DNA of 64,000 bases from Seriola aureovittata (Eukaryota > Chordata > Actinopteri > Carangiformes > Carangidae). The translations under genes were made by a program, and so were the position numbers. Shown one piece after another: positions 44,900 to 61,882 of this stretch. The stretch lies in contig NC_079374.1 of assembly GCF_021018895.1 (NCBI RefSeq), positions 6,407,212 through 6,471,211 of the forward strand. Direction: 5' to 3'. Under the pieces are notes generated by a model. That model was given only the letters and a program-made list of their open reading frames with translations, was not told the origin of the DNA and made no database searches. Position 1 is the first letter of the stretch. Each line of letters starts with the position of its first letter.

Positions 44900-47800
44900 G
44901 CTGTTAGTATAGCATTATGCCTGTAAAGTGTGTGCGGATGATACCAGCTGGACAACCTCTTCTTCTCCCTGTATCCACCTCTCAGGCCTTGTTAAGGGGC
45001 TGGAGTAATCCCCGCTGCCTGGATCAGTGTTTGCCCAGCGGGCTGAAGGCCGAGCTGCTGCAGCCTCTTTTCCTGCTGTTCCCTCTGCCCGGATTATCTT
45101 CACACCTACTCTGTCTTCTGTCCTTTCTGTCCTTTCTGTCCTGTCTCTGGACTTTCGGCGTAATCAAGCGCGCTAGAATTTTCTTCTGGAGGGATTTGCT
45201 ATGAAACATGAGTTTTATAGCAGCATAAAGTCTATAGTGTCCCTCTCTGGACAGCGCTGCTCATAATGACAGTGGTTCTAAATGAGTGCAGATAATCAAC
45301 AGGACACACAAAGATATAGATATTAAAAAGATTACTATTTATTATTATTAAGCATTTCTGTCACTATTGCATAAATATGAAATGGTGAATAGGGAAATTA
45401 TCAGAGGGAGAAGAAGCATTAAGTCATGGTTGATGTTTACTTTACTGTATATATAACATTGATTTAATCAGGTAATCTGGTTGATGACTTTCTGTGTGGA
45501 GTTCATACGTTCTAGCTGTGTCTGTGTGGGTTTCCTGCTTCTGCAACAGTTTCCTCCCGTTCAAAAGACATGTCACTTATGTGAAGCTAAATTCATTGAT
45601 TCATCAGTTAGTTAGTAACTTAGTTTGTTTGACAAATACGTAAAAAAAGGTAAAAGGTACATACTACAGTTGGATAATTATGTGGGTTTGCATATATAAG
45701 AAAAGTTTCTTAAAAGTACGTGGATACCTTTTAGAAAATAGATGCATTGATCAAACGAAGAGTTTATCTGACTCTGTTCTTCATGGCTGTGATCATTCTG
45801 TCAGATTAGGTGGTATTTCCATATGTTTCCTCTTCTGTTTGCCACACAGATCAAACAAAACGAGTCAGATTTATCTCGTGTAAACAGCAGCTACACTGCG
45901 CAGCGCTGCGCTGTGCTGTGATCGAGGGGCTCGGTGTGGTGCAGGCAGGCGGCGGGGAGCAGGACACCTGTTCATCCTGCGACTAGAAGCAGATGGTCCA
46001 CATGGCTCCTGCTCCCCGAGGGAAAAACCTGTCAGCTGAGCCCCAATTAAGGAGTCACTGCAAGTCAGAGAGGAGCGGGGGGGTAGGGGAGGGGGACAGA
46101 GGCTCGAGAGGAAAATCAGTAATGAAATGACTGTAATGTGATAAATTAACTGTTTGACCGATAGGATTTTTGTAATACCTATACTATGAAAGCTTCCTTT
46201 CTTTCAAAGTTTGCAGTGACTTAGTTCCCACCCACAGTGGAATGATACAAACAAGATTAATGACAAGATATAGACGTGCTTTTACTATGAAGCTTCCTAA
46301 GCAATGCAATAAACTGCCTGAAGCTAATCTTTGTTTAACAGTTTATATTCCTAGGTTTTATGGTATTTTTTCTTCCTGTAAACAGTTAATGCTTGTAGGC
46401 TTGAGAAAATGATTTATAATAGTGAAGTTGCCATAATGAGCTAATGTGCATGTTAACTAAAATGCCAAAGTGGAACTGAGTTTAATAATGGAACTGCTCA
46501 ATCATAGCGTCATGTCAAATAAATAGTAGTAGAATCTATTGCATAGGGTTTATTCATATGCAGCGCATGAGTGATAAAAGGGAATTAGCACAGATATTTG
46601 TAGTGTTTGTTTTGTTGTCAGGCAAACTGTTTCTGATGCAAGACACATTTCAGAAAAATAATAAAGTGAAATCAAATCATCATTAAACACCTTAAATGAT
46701 GAGTTGAAAGATGATATCATAACGCCGCTGGCTGACTTGCACCAACAGGTCTCATTTTGAAAGAAAAATCACTGACAGAATTTACAGGTGCTTATGATTT
46801 ACTCCACATATGTCAATGGAACGATGTGTTGTCTACTTCTGATATGATAGACTTTCCTCTTTGTGTGTAGCTTTGTGTGTTATATACACACCTTACATTG
46901 CCTTAAGGTTCAGTGGTTGGTTTCTGTTTTTGTGTGTATCCAGGGTTACCATGGTGTTGGCTCGGAGTGACATGATGATGAGCCAAAAATTATTTAAAAT
47001 CATTGGGTGATTTGCTGTGTCCCCTTAGTATTTCTACACAGTTTCTGATGCATGCCAGCCGGATGAGATTATTTTGGCAGAAAAAATTCAATAAAATCAG
47101 CTCTGATGCATCACTCTGAAATATCAGTTGTTTTTGTTGTTGGCTGTAACTTTCACAAACTTAAAAGCATTTACAGCCAATTTAATCCTCCCTCTCTGTA
47201 GATGGAGAGATAACTGTCAATAACTTTGCAGGCATGTTTGGTAAACTAATAAGTTTTGAAAATTCATGTGGTTAAGGCCGAACAGAAATCTTTGTTCCAT
47301 AGAGAATGTCCATATACACTATCAATGACATTTACTGTAATAACTTTAAATAACCCTGATAAGATTCATGTTGTAGCTAATACTGTAATGGGAACTACAC
47401 CCAGCAGATTTGCATGTTCAGACCTGGGCTTTCCAGAAGAAGCTTGGCTGCCTTTTAAGTCATAAATTTACATTTGTTCATATAAAAATGAACAATCCTT
47501 TGTTTGAGGGAATATTTCCAAAAGGCCTACTTCAGGTTTGTCCGGCTGGCAGGAAGCCATCGGCGCAAGTTGCCAAAAGGTGTCACAATCGGTTAGAGTA
47601 ATTAGAACAATAAACATATTTGAGAACTAAAACTGATTGCAAACGTTACAATTATACAAAATTGTTTGTTTATTCTTTGCAGTCAGCTTGTGATTTATCC
47701 GTTCACTCAATGCTTGTTCGTGCTCTTTATTATGTGATGTTTTAGCAGTTCTATTATGTTGTCCTGAATAAATACATGTCGTTGACAAGGGGGGAAATAA

Positions 47801-49310
47801 AAACATTAATGTTAGCACACTCACACACTGTGTATTTGCAAGCTATGGGATTAACTTCCTCAGGCTGAGCAGACAGTTTCAGTTGCGTAAGGTGAGGACT
47901 GGTTTAGATGATTTAAGATTTATTTCTCAGTTTGGTGAGTTAAATCAAGAACCCTCTCCAAAGCTGACATTATTTATTACAACTGGTGTCTCTGCCAAAC
48001 AGCATCAGTGGGAATTCAGAAAACTTGCACAGGAGTGAAGACTCAAGGGAGGGGTCATTACTCAGTCATTGGAAAAAAAAAAGGGGACAGTCTGATAGGC
48101 ATGTAAAACTGAACCTAAGGCAAAGGAGTGAATGCTGGCTAACAGGTGGATATATATACTGGATTTGATGACTAATTGGAAGCAGGCGTGTAGACGGTAT
48201 GGTGCAGGTGATGGCTGATTCAGGAAACACTCTCCTCCCTCTAACCCTCCCCCGCCATGTTCCCCAAACATGAGTTTTCAAGTTGGCTTTAAAAGGTCGC
48301 TTCAAGAACAAATAGATTCACATTTTTGTATGATTTTATGAGTAGCATTTCCCATAAATCACCTTTCATTTATACTGTTTGGGCACAGCTGTGACATCTC
48401 CATGCCTACGTCATTCACTGGAGATTATCTTGTGTTTATTTCAAACAGGAAAAGTGATGCGCATCACTGCCTGTGAGGCATGAGGAAGCTAGCAAAGAGA
48501 AATTAATTTGAAGGTCAAACTGTAAAGTACTTCAGTATCAGTATCATTTGAAAATTTTAAATACCCAAATTTATTTTCTTTTTTGCATTTGACAAAAAAA
48601 AAACTTTGCAAATATTACGTCATCTAAACACAAGCAGCTGTCCAAGAACTTAGCCTTAATACAACATGAAAACATGTCATTTAAATTGGGAACAAAGAAT
48701 AAGATCAAATAACTAACTAAAGAATAAAATTGATCAGACCGTATGGATGGAAATATCAGTCGGTCCACCACTGTGGTCCAGAATGAAATGTCTCAAATCT
48801 CAACAATGATTGGGTGAATAATTCATTCATGGTTCCCGGAGGATAAATCCTCAAGAAATTCAGGCATTTTACACTAATTTTATTTAGTAATTAGACAAGG
48901 ATTCAATTTCTTCTTGACAGGTTCTTTTGGTATATTATCACACTTGTTCTGTACTCTTCTCTGTTGATGGGTAAATCATGTTTTGTTCCATTGTCACTGT
49001 TAGAAAAAATAATAAACCTCCTCCTTTCTCAAGATGAAATGGCCTGGTAACTGGAACTGTTTAAGTCCAGCCTGACAGGCAGCCAGTCTTTGTTTCTAAT
49101 CTCCTCTGAGCCTAAAAGTAATACCCCTCCTCACAATCTAAGGCCTTTGAAAAGTTGCCGCCATTTTGTCAGGGCCGTGTCCAAACAACAAAGCCCTACT
49201 CTTGCTTTTTTTCCCTCTTTTTCTGTCTTTTCCCACTCTTTTCCTTTTCTGCCTCTTGTTAGTTTGAAGGCTTTTTCCCTTCACAGCTTCCTTCCCCACC
49301 TGCTAACTTT
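44900..49310. other. Spacer, central part
   Basis: Mostly AT-rich with no gene recognised. A GC-rich block at about 45885-46110 (CGCAGCGCTGCGCTG, GGCGGCGGGGAGCAG, CAGCTGAGCCCCAATTAAG) and a GC-mixed stretch at 44980-45190 with TAATCC/GGATTA sites are candidate regulatory elements. Confidence 0.35.
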
Positions 49311-49316
49311 CTGTCA

Positions 49317-49317
<1 letters not shown>

Positions 49318-49353
<36 letters not shown>
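49318..49353. repeat. (CA)n microsatellite
   Basis: CA tract preceded by a 150-bp pyrimidine-rich stretch (TTTCCCTCTTTTTCTG type). Confidence 0.9.
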
Positions 49354-49354
<1 letters not shown>

Positions 49355-49562
49355 ACACACGCACTTGCACTCCTAACACCCATTTTGGGAGCACACACTA
49401 CTTTTAACATAATTCGTCTCATTGTCTGAGTCAAACCAATCCCCCACCCATGAAACAAAGAGGTCGAAGGCGGCAGCCGTCCCCAGTGGGCCAGGTGTTC
49501 CGCAGGGCTGAATTCTGGGTCCTGTGTTTTTTTTCACTTGCTCTTTCTCCTCATGTATCTGT

Positions 49563-49584
49563 ATTTGTGTGTGTGTGTGTGTGT

Positions 49585-49620
<36 letters not shown>

Positions 49621-49762
49621 GGCCCTGAGCATGGTGTGTCTGTGTGCAGCTGCCCGCCGAGGACCCTCCTTTGTGTCCTTCTCCCCACCATTGTCAGCTC
49701 ACGCCTTCTCGTCCATTCATGGCTCATGCTGGCGGATGGGCTGGTGGTGGTGGTGGTGTGTA

Positions 49763-49808
<46 letters not shown>
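49563..49808. repeat. Two (TG)n microsatellites and a GGTGG tract
   Basis: TG tracts at 49565-49617 and 49767-49808, with GGTGGTGGTGGTG just before the second and GGGGTGGGGGGG just after it. They lie some 200-400 bp upstream of the candidate 5' UTR exon. Confidence 0.9.
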
Positions 49809-49975
49809 TGTGAGGTTTTTGGGGTGGGGGGGTTGTGGTGGAGGGGGTGGAGTTATCCTAGCTTATCTTGGTGTCCCTTTTTATTGGCTGAGAGATGGGT
49901 GATTGGTTTGTGTACAGAATGAGCTTTGGTGAAGACAGGAAAGTGAGACGTGTGTGTTTGTGGTAGGATCTCTGC

Positions 49976-50436
49976 GTTCGTATTGGTCCGTGGAGCAGAC
50001 TCTGTGCGAGGAGGGGATGGTAGATGCCTTACACTCCATCTGTTGTCAGTCACACTGCTGAACCTGCAGCCTCAGGACACTGCACTCTGCTTCTCAACCA
50101 AAAAGGAGACTTGAATTCTGATCTCTTAGGATTGCTGCTAAACTCAACCAGGAAACTCATTTTGCTCAGCCCAGTTGGATTGACACCTTTACTTTTTCCA
50201 ACTTTCTAGTGGATATTAAAATTTGACTTAATTTTTTTTTGCTTTAAAAAGGATTTTTTTTTTTTGTGTCATACATCCAGGCTTACTTTATCATCACCAT
50301 CACTGGAAATTCCTCCTGAAGTTTTGTCTTACTCTTGTGCTTTGCAGCTGGAATGACAGAAGGCAGCGTTTCAGGAGAGAAATCGTAGGAGTTTTTCTCA
50401 GTGTTGCTGCCTTGCTGTTTCTCTTGGAGCTGTGTG
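49976..50436 (+). promoter_or_regulatory. Candidate promoter and 5' UTR exon of the ZC3H12C-like gene
   Basis: An inverted CCAAT box (ATTGGTCC at 49982) opens a stretch of mixed composition that ends at a full consensus donor, TGTGTG then GTAAGTG, at 50436/50437. The first coding exon of the downstream gene begins at an acceptor (CCCTGCAG, 57026-57033) with 112 nt of leader before its ATG, so at least one upstream non-coding exon is needed. This is the best candidate on the plus strand within 8 kb. Upstream ATGs are present in it. Confidence 0.35.
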
Positions 50437-53267
50437 GTAAGTGTTTGTGTTATCTTTTCATGTGCGTTTGGCTTGGCTTAGCCTAATTTTGCATGTTAAA
50501 GAAAATTGAAAGTGCCATTATCATGCCTTGTCATTGCTTTATCATGATTATTTTTATCACAAAATCTCCCTGACTATATTGTCTGTACTCACCTCACAGT
50601 CAATGGGTTTAACAGCAACAACAACTTGCAGATGTGACCACAATGCTCATGTGTGGAATAATGAGTCAGCCAGAGACAAAAAACACTTCAAGTCCAACAG
50701 TTGTTGTGATGTTTGTGTCTTTTGTCTGTAGCTCAAATCTGTTTTACATGTTGAAGGTTGCCACTCAAATTGTTTCATCTATAGACAGACAATGCCTGAT
50801 ATTTCCCACCTGTGATTTTTAGAAATGTATTCTTCAGTTTGGAAGGTTTTAGTGTCGCTACACAATATAAAGTGTGTTCACAAGTGAAATTGAGACTGAA
50901 AGTCTTTGTGTGGGGGATTCCTTGGGGTTCTCCCACAACATAAGGAGCTGTTTAATTTCACTCCAATTTCATTCATCCCAAACCAGTCAGAGAGTACTGT
51001 AATGATGGGAGTTGGACCAGTGAGGATCAATGAGTTCACTTTCATCACTATATCCACACACATTATGGCCTGTGACATGTCTGATCCTGGGTTTAGTAAG
51101 GAAGAGGGAGGCAGAACCAGACGTAACCAACTGAGAGTCTGCTGCTCAACTCAGGGTGAAAGTGAGAGTCACCCACAGCCCCCTACCTAAAAGGTCACAT
51201 GACAGAAAGTGGTGATATGTATCACTGAGGACGAAGCTGGACACCACCAGTTGCAGGAAAGCCGTAGTGGAGGGAAGAGGAGGAGGAGGATGCTTTCACG
51301 GAGGTCCCCTGTGGCTTCAGCAGGCATCTGTTGCCCCCGCTGCCCATATATACCCCCACCCCCACCCTCTTACACCCCCTTTGTCCCCCCACCCCAGCCG
51401 GTCACTGGTGTGGCAGACTGGTTCACTGCTGGGCTCAGCCAGCAAATGGCAGCCGCTCGGCAGCCCTGAGGGACTGGTCCCCCGGTCTGGCCCCGGGGGA
51501 GCTCATCCCTCCATATACCCCCAAGGGGGCTAACCCTGGATCCTGACACATGCAGAGATAGACAGAGTGCAGAGGCAGTGCAGGCAGGCTGGGTCACTGA
51601 GGTGGAGGCCGCAGCATCTGCTCACTATGGAAGGACTCGGGCCCCTCCTCCCTCTACGCACATACACACCTACAGAAGTTATTTGAGAGACGAGTTACGA
51701 CGTAGTTTCTGTCTGTATAAAACGTAATGAGCAGAAAAACCCTGGCAAGTGGCAAAAGTAATTTTTATTAAAAAGGTTGAGGGGCATCTCTCAATGTCGG
51801 AATAATCAACCAAAGGAATTGAAAGAATGGTTGTTATCTTTCAACATTATGGAAATGGGGAGATTTTTTTCCCGAGCATTAAGGACAAATAAAAACTGCT
51901 ACGTTAGGTTTGTAACTCACAAATCTGAATTCATTGCAAATGAATGTAGTCAAATATCTTGTTCAACAAAAAAGGCTGTTGAATCTTTGAGGCTAAAGGC
52001 CAAAAAAAAAGTTATATTTATTCTTAAAAACCAATTGATACAGAAAATATTGATAAGAAAATGACGTAGCTCAATATTATGGTGGATTTGTAGATTTGAT
52101 GCACATAAAACACCATAAAACAGTGTCAGGTGGCTTATTATGTCCATCTGTGCTATTTTATAGGGAAATATCAAGGGTGTGTGTCACTTTCCACACGTTC
52201 ATTATTTGACATTTTGTCATGGCAGAATCTACCCAAATGCTTCCTGTGCAGCTGTATGTTTCTGCATATTCACTAATCTGATTGGCCGATCTGATTTTAT
52301 TCTGCAACTTGTAAGTCCAGGTCTAAACCGAAGAGGCTGATCTGTTTTCTGTACTTTTACTAAGTACCGCAGTTAATTCCATAGAGCTTAATCTCAACAT
52401 TAATTTCACAGTGAAAGTAATCTACAATCTTTCACAGAGCTTTCAAGCACAGGAAATGGTTATAAAATATTTCATAATGAATATTTTAACAGCATCAATA
52501 GTTTGTCAGAATAGCTGCTCATAGATTAGCGTTGTTCATTAATTTCTGACATTGATCATTTTATTATTATTTATTTATTGGTATTCATCCATGTTTTTTA
52601 CAGATACATTTTACTGCATTTTAAAGAAATATTCTGCAGCAGCTTCAACAGCAATAATACAATTTATATTCATGTTTTTAAAAAAAAAAACATTTTATTT
52701 AACTATTGTTGAGTATATTATTAATAATATTAATTTGTATTAAATATTTTAGGGATGTATCATAAAAATTTGGATCTTTAGCGAGTGTTTTTTCAACTTC
52801 TTAGAAAAAATTGTTTGCTTGAAATGATTGACTCATCTGATCAATAACGTAGACCATCATAGTGTCATAGTACTTTTGTAGTAGGGGTTGTACTATAACA
52901 AAAGAGATTAACTTTCATGTCATTTACTAGAAGACACTGAACACGTATCTCTTTGTTTCTCACTGCCATTAAAAAAAGAGTGCAGAGCCTCCTTTTCTCA
53001 GTTTTTTGAGTTTCTTTCACCATCGCAGCATCGTTTCTGGAGCGCTGTATTCTGCCCAGCGCTGTGTTTTTTTTTTTTTTACTGTAGTTATTTTACATAT
53101 TTTTCTGCCATACTATAATTTCAGACTGCAGTGATCACACAGGCCGAACTTTCCTGCCTCTGACTGGGTGATTTACACTTGCTGTGTCACTGTCATATTT
53201 CTGCTGACTCCTCAAAGATCCTGTCTGGCAACCTGTGACTCTGAGACTGCTGTGAATGCTGCATTAC

Positions 53268-53270
<3 letters not shown>

Positions 53271-53324
<54 letters not shown>

Positions 53325-53495
53325 GGTGTGTGTGTGTGTGTTGGTGGGGGGTGAATGGGTTTAAAACCCCCCCCAGCCTCCGTCTGTGCACGCTGCTCAG
53401 GCCGAGAGAACAATACTCCCGTCACAGGAGGACAGATTGGGTGGCAGCTGCATTGTTGAAGGACGGCAAGCCAGACACACTTCTTTCCCCCCCCC

Positions 53496-53537
<42 letters not shown>
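53271..53537. repeat. (TG)n and (CA)n pair with C run
   Basis: (TG) from 53271 to about 53340, then 150 bp of GC-mixed sequence, then ten C (53490-53499) and (CA) to 53536. The tracts are complementary to each other. The long open frames over them are repeat translations. Confidence 0.92.
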
Positions 53538-53539
<2 letters not shown>

Positions 53540-55309
53540 CGCTCTTTCCTTTTGTGCTTCTTTTGTTGTTGGCGGACTAAATTATTCCAGCTCTCTTGTG
53601 GCATTCAGGGTGACAAACAGTGGTGCGGCAGCTTAGACATGAGGGGTCAGGACATTAAGAGGCCCCTGCTTTGCGGTGCTTTAGTCCAAGATCCAAGAGA
53701 CCTCTCATTCCAACTGTCTCTAAAATATAGCCACACATATGCATGCATACAGTGTTTCTAAATGAACTCTTTTGAACCAACTGGCAGAGATTGGTGGAGA
53801 ATAATTTTTTCTAAACTTGATGTGTTTTTAAAGCCATTTTATGTTCAGGTACTGAGTTATTCTTCATTTATTATTATTAAAAATCAACCTTGCTCAATTC
53901 AGTACTCAGTGTGGTATAGCCAGTAGCTTGTGGTGACAAAGGTTATCAAGTTCTAGATCTCACTTCAACCACTTTATAGCTGTTTTCACCAGGAGACACG
54001 TTTCTCACACTCTGAGCTCAGTCACATAATACGGTGCGTATTTATCACTTGTGGCCACAGTTTGTGCTGCTCTTAAGCAAAGTTACATGGTGTCTGAAGC
54101 TCTGCACTGCCGTGTCAGATTAAATTAAAGTTAACATCACGATTGTTTACGATTCAAACAGCGGTGAGACTGAATCTGAGCAGTTTAAAGTTTAAAGTAC
54201 AAACACCAAAGTTGTAAGTAGCTGATGCACTCAAATAATTTTCTCAACATCCTGGGAGCAGTGTGATGCTTTGGAAGTACCCTTCATCCTTTATGGGTAT
54301 TTCCACAGATAAACAACGTTGCACACAAACACACTGATGCTGATTAGTTCGTGGTGTGAGCTGTTGTCAAAAGCAACCCAAAGCCAGCCCACAGCCTCTC
54401 TGTCCATATCATAGCAGCGGTCACAGGTGCTGCATTGAACTCAGTTATCATACGACTGATCCTTGACTGTTGTTTCCTTTTCGTAAAACAGCCCTCTGTG
54501 AAGAATGTGCTTTTGTGTTTGCAAGTGGAGCAACTGAAAGAATGAGCTCCCTCATTGTTCACATTTTTGATAATCTGCAACACAAAGAACAAAAGATCCG
54601 GTTTTGGTACTGAGGGAAAACTATGCATCAAACACACAGGACTGAAACTAGATCTGAGGATAAAGGAACTTTAAGGAAGTCTTGGTAAAGTATGGTTATT
54701 TTATACCGAGTGTGTTGTAATGTGTGTGTGTGTGTGTGTGGCCGTAATACAGTGGAGATGAGTGAGCAAAGGAACACATGTTGTTTTTTTAAGGGGTCAC
54801 TAAGCAATTTCCCATCCTAACAGCTCGCCCTTTGTTTCAGCCAATGCGTAGACCCCCACGGGGCCAGCAGGTCCCACTCTGAGGAAAAAAAGGGGCTTTC
54901 AGGACCATTAGAGGTTCTTCAGGGGGAACTACACCCTTGCCTTGACTTTAGTGTTCGGTGCTTCATGGCTCATGTTTTAAGCTTTAAAGATTGTTGTTGA
55001 ATTTCATTAGTATCAAATCTTATTTTATTTTGAGAGCGTGAATTTACAAGGGAGAGTGCTGAGGCTGGACTGGAACATGTGTGGTATTTGACATCAGTGA
55101 CACTGTGTGTCCTTGTCATTTTGTAAAAAGTTACAGTATGACTGTGAAGTAACTCCGTCAAGGAGGTCATGTTTTCACCTGTGTCTCTTTGTTTGTTTAA
55201 TTAGCCACACCTTCTGCGTTCTGCTTTTCTGTGCACATTAAATGGTAAAACCATTCAGTTCATTGTGGTTGAAATAATCATGTATTAAAAATCAATAAGT
55301 GACACCATG

Positions 55310-55313
<4 letters not shown>

Positions 55314-55370
<57 letters not shown>
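55314..55370. repeat. (CA)28 microsatellite
   Basis: Uninterrupted after ACG at its start; last long tract before the ZC3H12C-like gene. Confidence 0.95.
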
Positions 55371-55372
<2 letters not shown>

Positions 55373-57128
55373 CGGACTTACATGTAATATGTTACCTATG
55401 CACTTGTTGTGGTGGATGGCGCAGTGTGTGACTGATGATGTGCAAGCAAAAACTTTTAGGGGGAGAATGTCATCCACGTTGTTTTCTGTAGCTACAATTT
55501 ACAGACATCCCCTGAATGCCTCACATGCAGACTATTGGTAGACTCTAGCAAGGCTGCACAAAGAGAAGCCTCTAGTTATGAGTTAGTTAGAAAAGGTGAA
55601 ATAAGACGTTCTGATGTAAGATTTAAATTTAAGTTTTAAATTTTATCTACCTGAGCAACTTTTAATCGACCCAGGTGGGTCTTTATCTACCTGGGCTGGT
55701 TGTTCAAGTAGATCCCATGTCTGCAAAGCGCTGTGCTGGCAACATCTCTCTTCACACATCATTAGGAGGTTTTTGGGGCAGCAGCACTTCACTGTATAGC
55801 GGCTTAATAGGAGGTTTAACAGGTTTTATATTTGTCATTACAAATGTGTCAATTCCCACGCTTCTTTTAGGGAGGGCCCAAACATTTCTCAGAAAGAACT
55901 TATTCTGCCTGTCTGTCTCATTTTCTCGGTAAGATAGATTTTGAGGTGAAAACTAAAAACTTACACCAGCAAAGTAATGCATTGGTTTGTAACCTCTCTC
56001 TAAACATTACTGCTCACAATAACACGTTTACAGTGTCAGGGCTTCAGGCTTGAGTTTTGTGAGTTGTCAAAGCCTCATCACTCATTCATCAATAACTCAG
56101 TAAGAGGCTGACTTCTGCTCATGTATGTAACAGGTCATATACCAGGGTAGAGTTATCATTAAATGTACCCAATTAATGTGTTATGTATTAATGCATGCGT
56201 AGATTAGGTAACAAGAGAGTCTACAAAGACCACACTGAAGCATGTTGTCGTGTTATTCTCACGCAACTGCAATGAAACATATCGGCCTATTTAAGGAATT
56301 CAGAGAAATATAGTTTGTAAAAACAAATTGCCAGTTTATATCAGTAGCGTAGCCGTGTGTATTTAGGCAGTGTTCTGCTCCTGCATGTCTACACACTGGA
56401 AGGCCATGGCCATCTTGGCCATGGTCTCCAGTAATTATGTATTTACAGTGAGGTGGTTTGGCATCACTTGGCTTAGGTGCCTGGTGTCTTGCCTCTAGTC
56501 TAATCTGTTTCTTTGACAAGTCAATGCTGCTAAAATGCAAATCAGCAGAAGTGGAGCAGCAGGTAATGGAGGTTACACTTTACTCTTGAAAGCCTGCTGG
56601 GTGTAAGTAAACTTCACAAACCCTTCACTCCTGTTTTAGCTCAGTTTTTGCATGATCTTGGGTCTTTTTGTTTAAGGCGTGGTATAAATAAGCTTTCTTA
56701 TCTCGATTGTGTGGTGAGATCTCAATATGCAAATTAGGCAGGTGGAGTTGGAAACTTTCAACTTACTGGGCAGCGTTTTTTTTCATAAAAATTAGATTTA
56801 GAGCCAGACACCCTTCAGACGTGACAGCTGCCTGGTTTCAATATGTTCTGCTTTCATTTACACCTTGCAGTTTTCAGATAAGATATCCAGATACAGATCA
56901 CATGGTAATGTTAGGTGTAAATGGGCGCATTACATCATATGTGGTGTTTCATATATATGCTAAACTAAGGTGAATTAATTTTGGACGTACATATTTTCAA
57001 GTTTAACCAGTTGCTTCTTGTGTCTCCCTGCAGCTTCACCTTCAGGTCCAGTCAGTGAGCTGTTAACTATCAGCAGTAACAGTGGGGTCGGCTCGGTGCC
57101 CGGGAGGTCACGGAGGCCGTGGAGCTGG

Positions 57129-57145
57129 ATGTATGAGACGGCTTC

Positions 57146-57155
<10 letters not shown>
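57129..57155 (+). promoter_or_regulatory. Upstream ORF overlapping the ZC3H12C-like start codon
   Basis: An ATG 17 nt before the main start opens an 8-codon frame (MYETASWA) that stops at 57153-57155, after passing the main ATG at 57146 in another frame. Ribosomes using it would terminate just past the real start, which would be expected to lower translation. Confidence 0.55.

Positions 57156-61882
<4,727 letters not shown>

Larger units (their letters stand above)
50437..57033. other. Presumed first intron of the ZC3H12C-like gene
   Basis: If the exon above is real, this is a 6.6-kb intron. It holds a C-rich stretch (51340-51500, with CCCATATATACCCCC and CCATATACCCCC), an NF-kB-like GGGGGATTCC at 50912-50921, a (TG) tract at 54721-54740 and (TG)/(CA) pairs listed separately. 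No coding exon or bounded mobile element was recognised. Confidence 0.4.

Noticed and set aside
44455..44907. 150-codon open frame rich in Val-Cys and Thr-His
   Set aside because: It is the translation of (TG)n and (AC)n tracts. Frames at 49450-49902 and 53168-53761 are rejected for the same reason.
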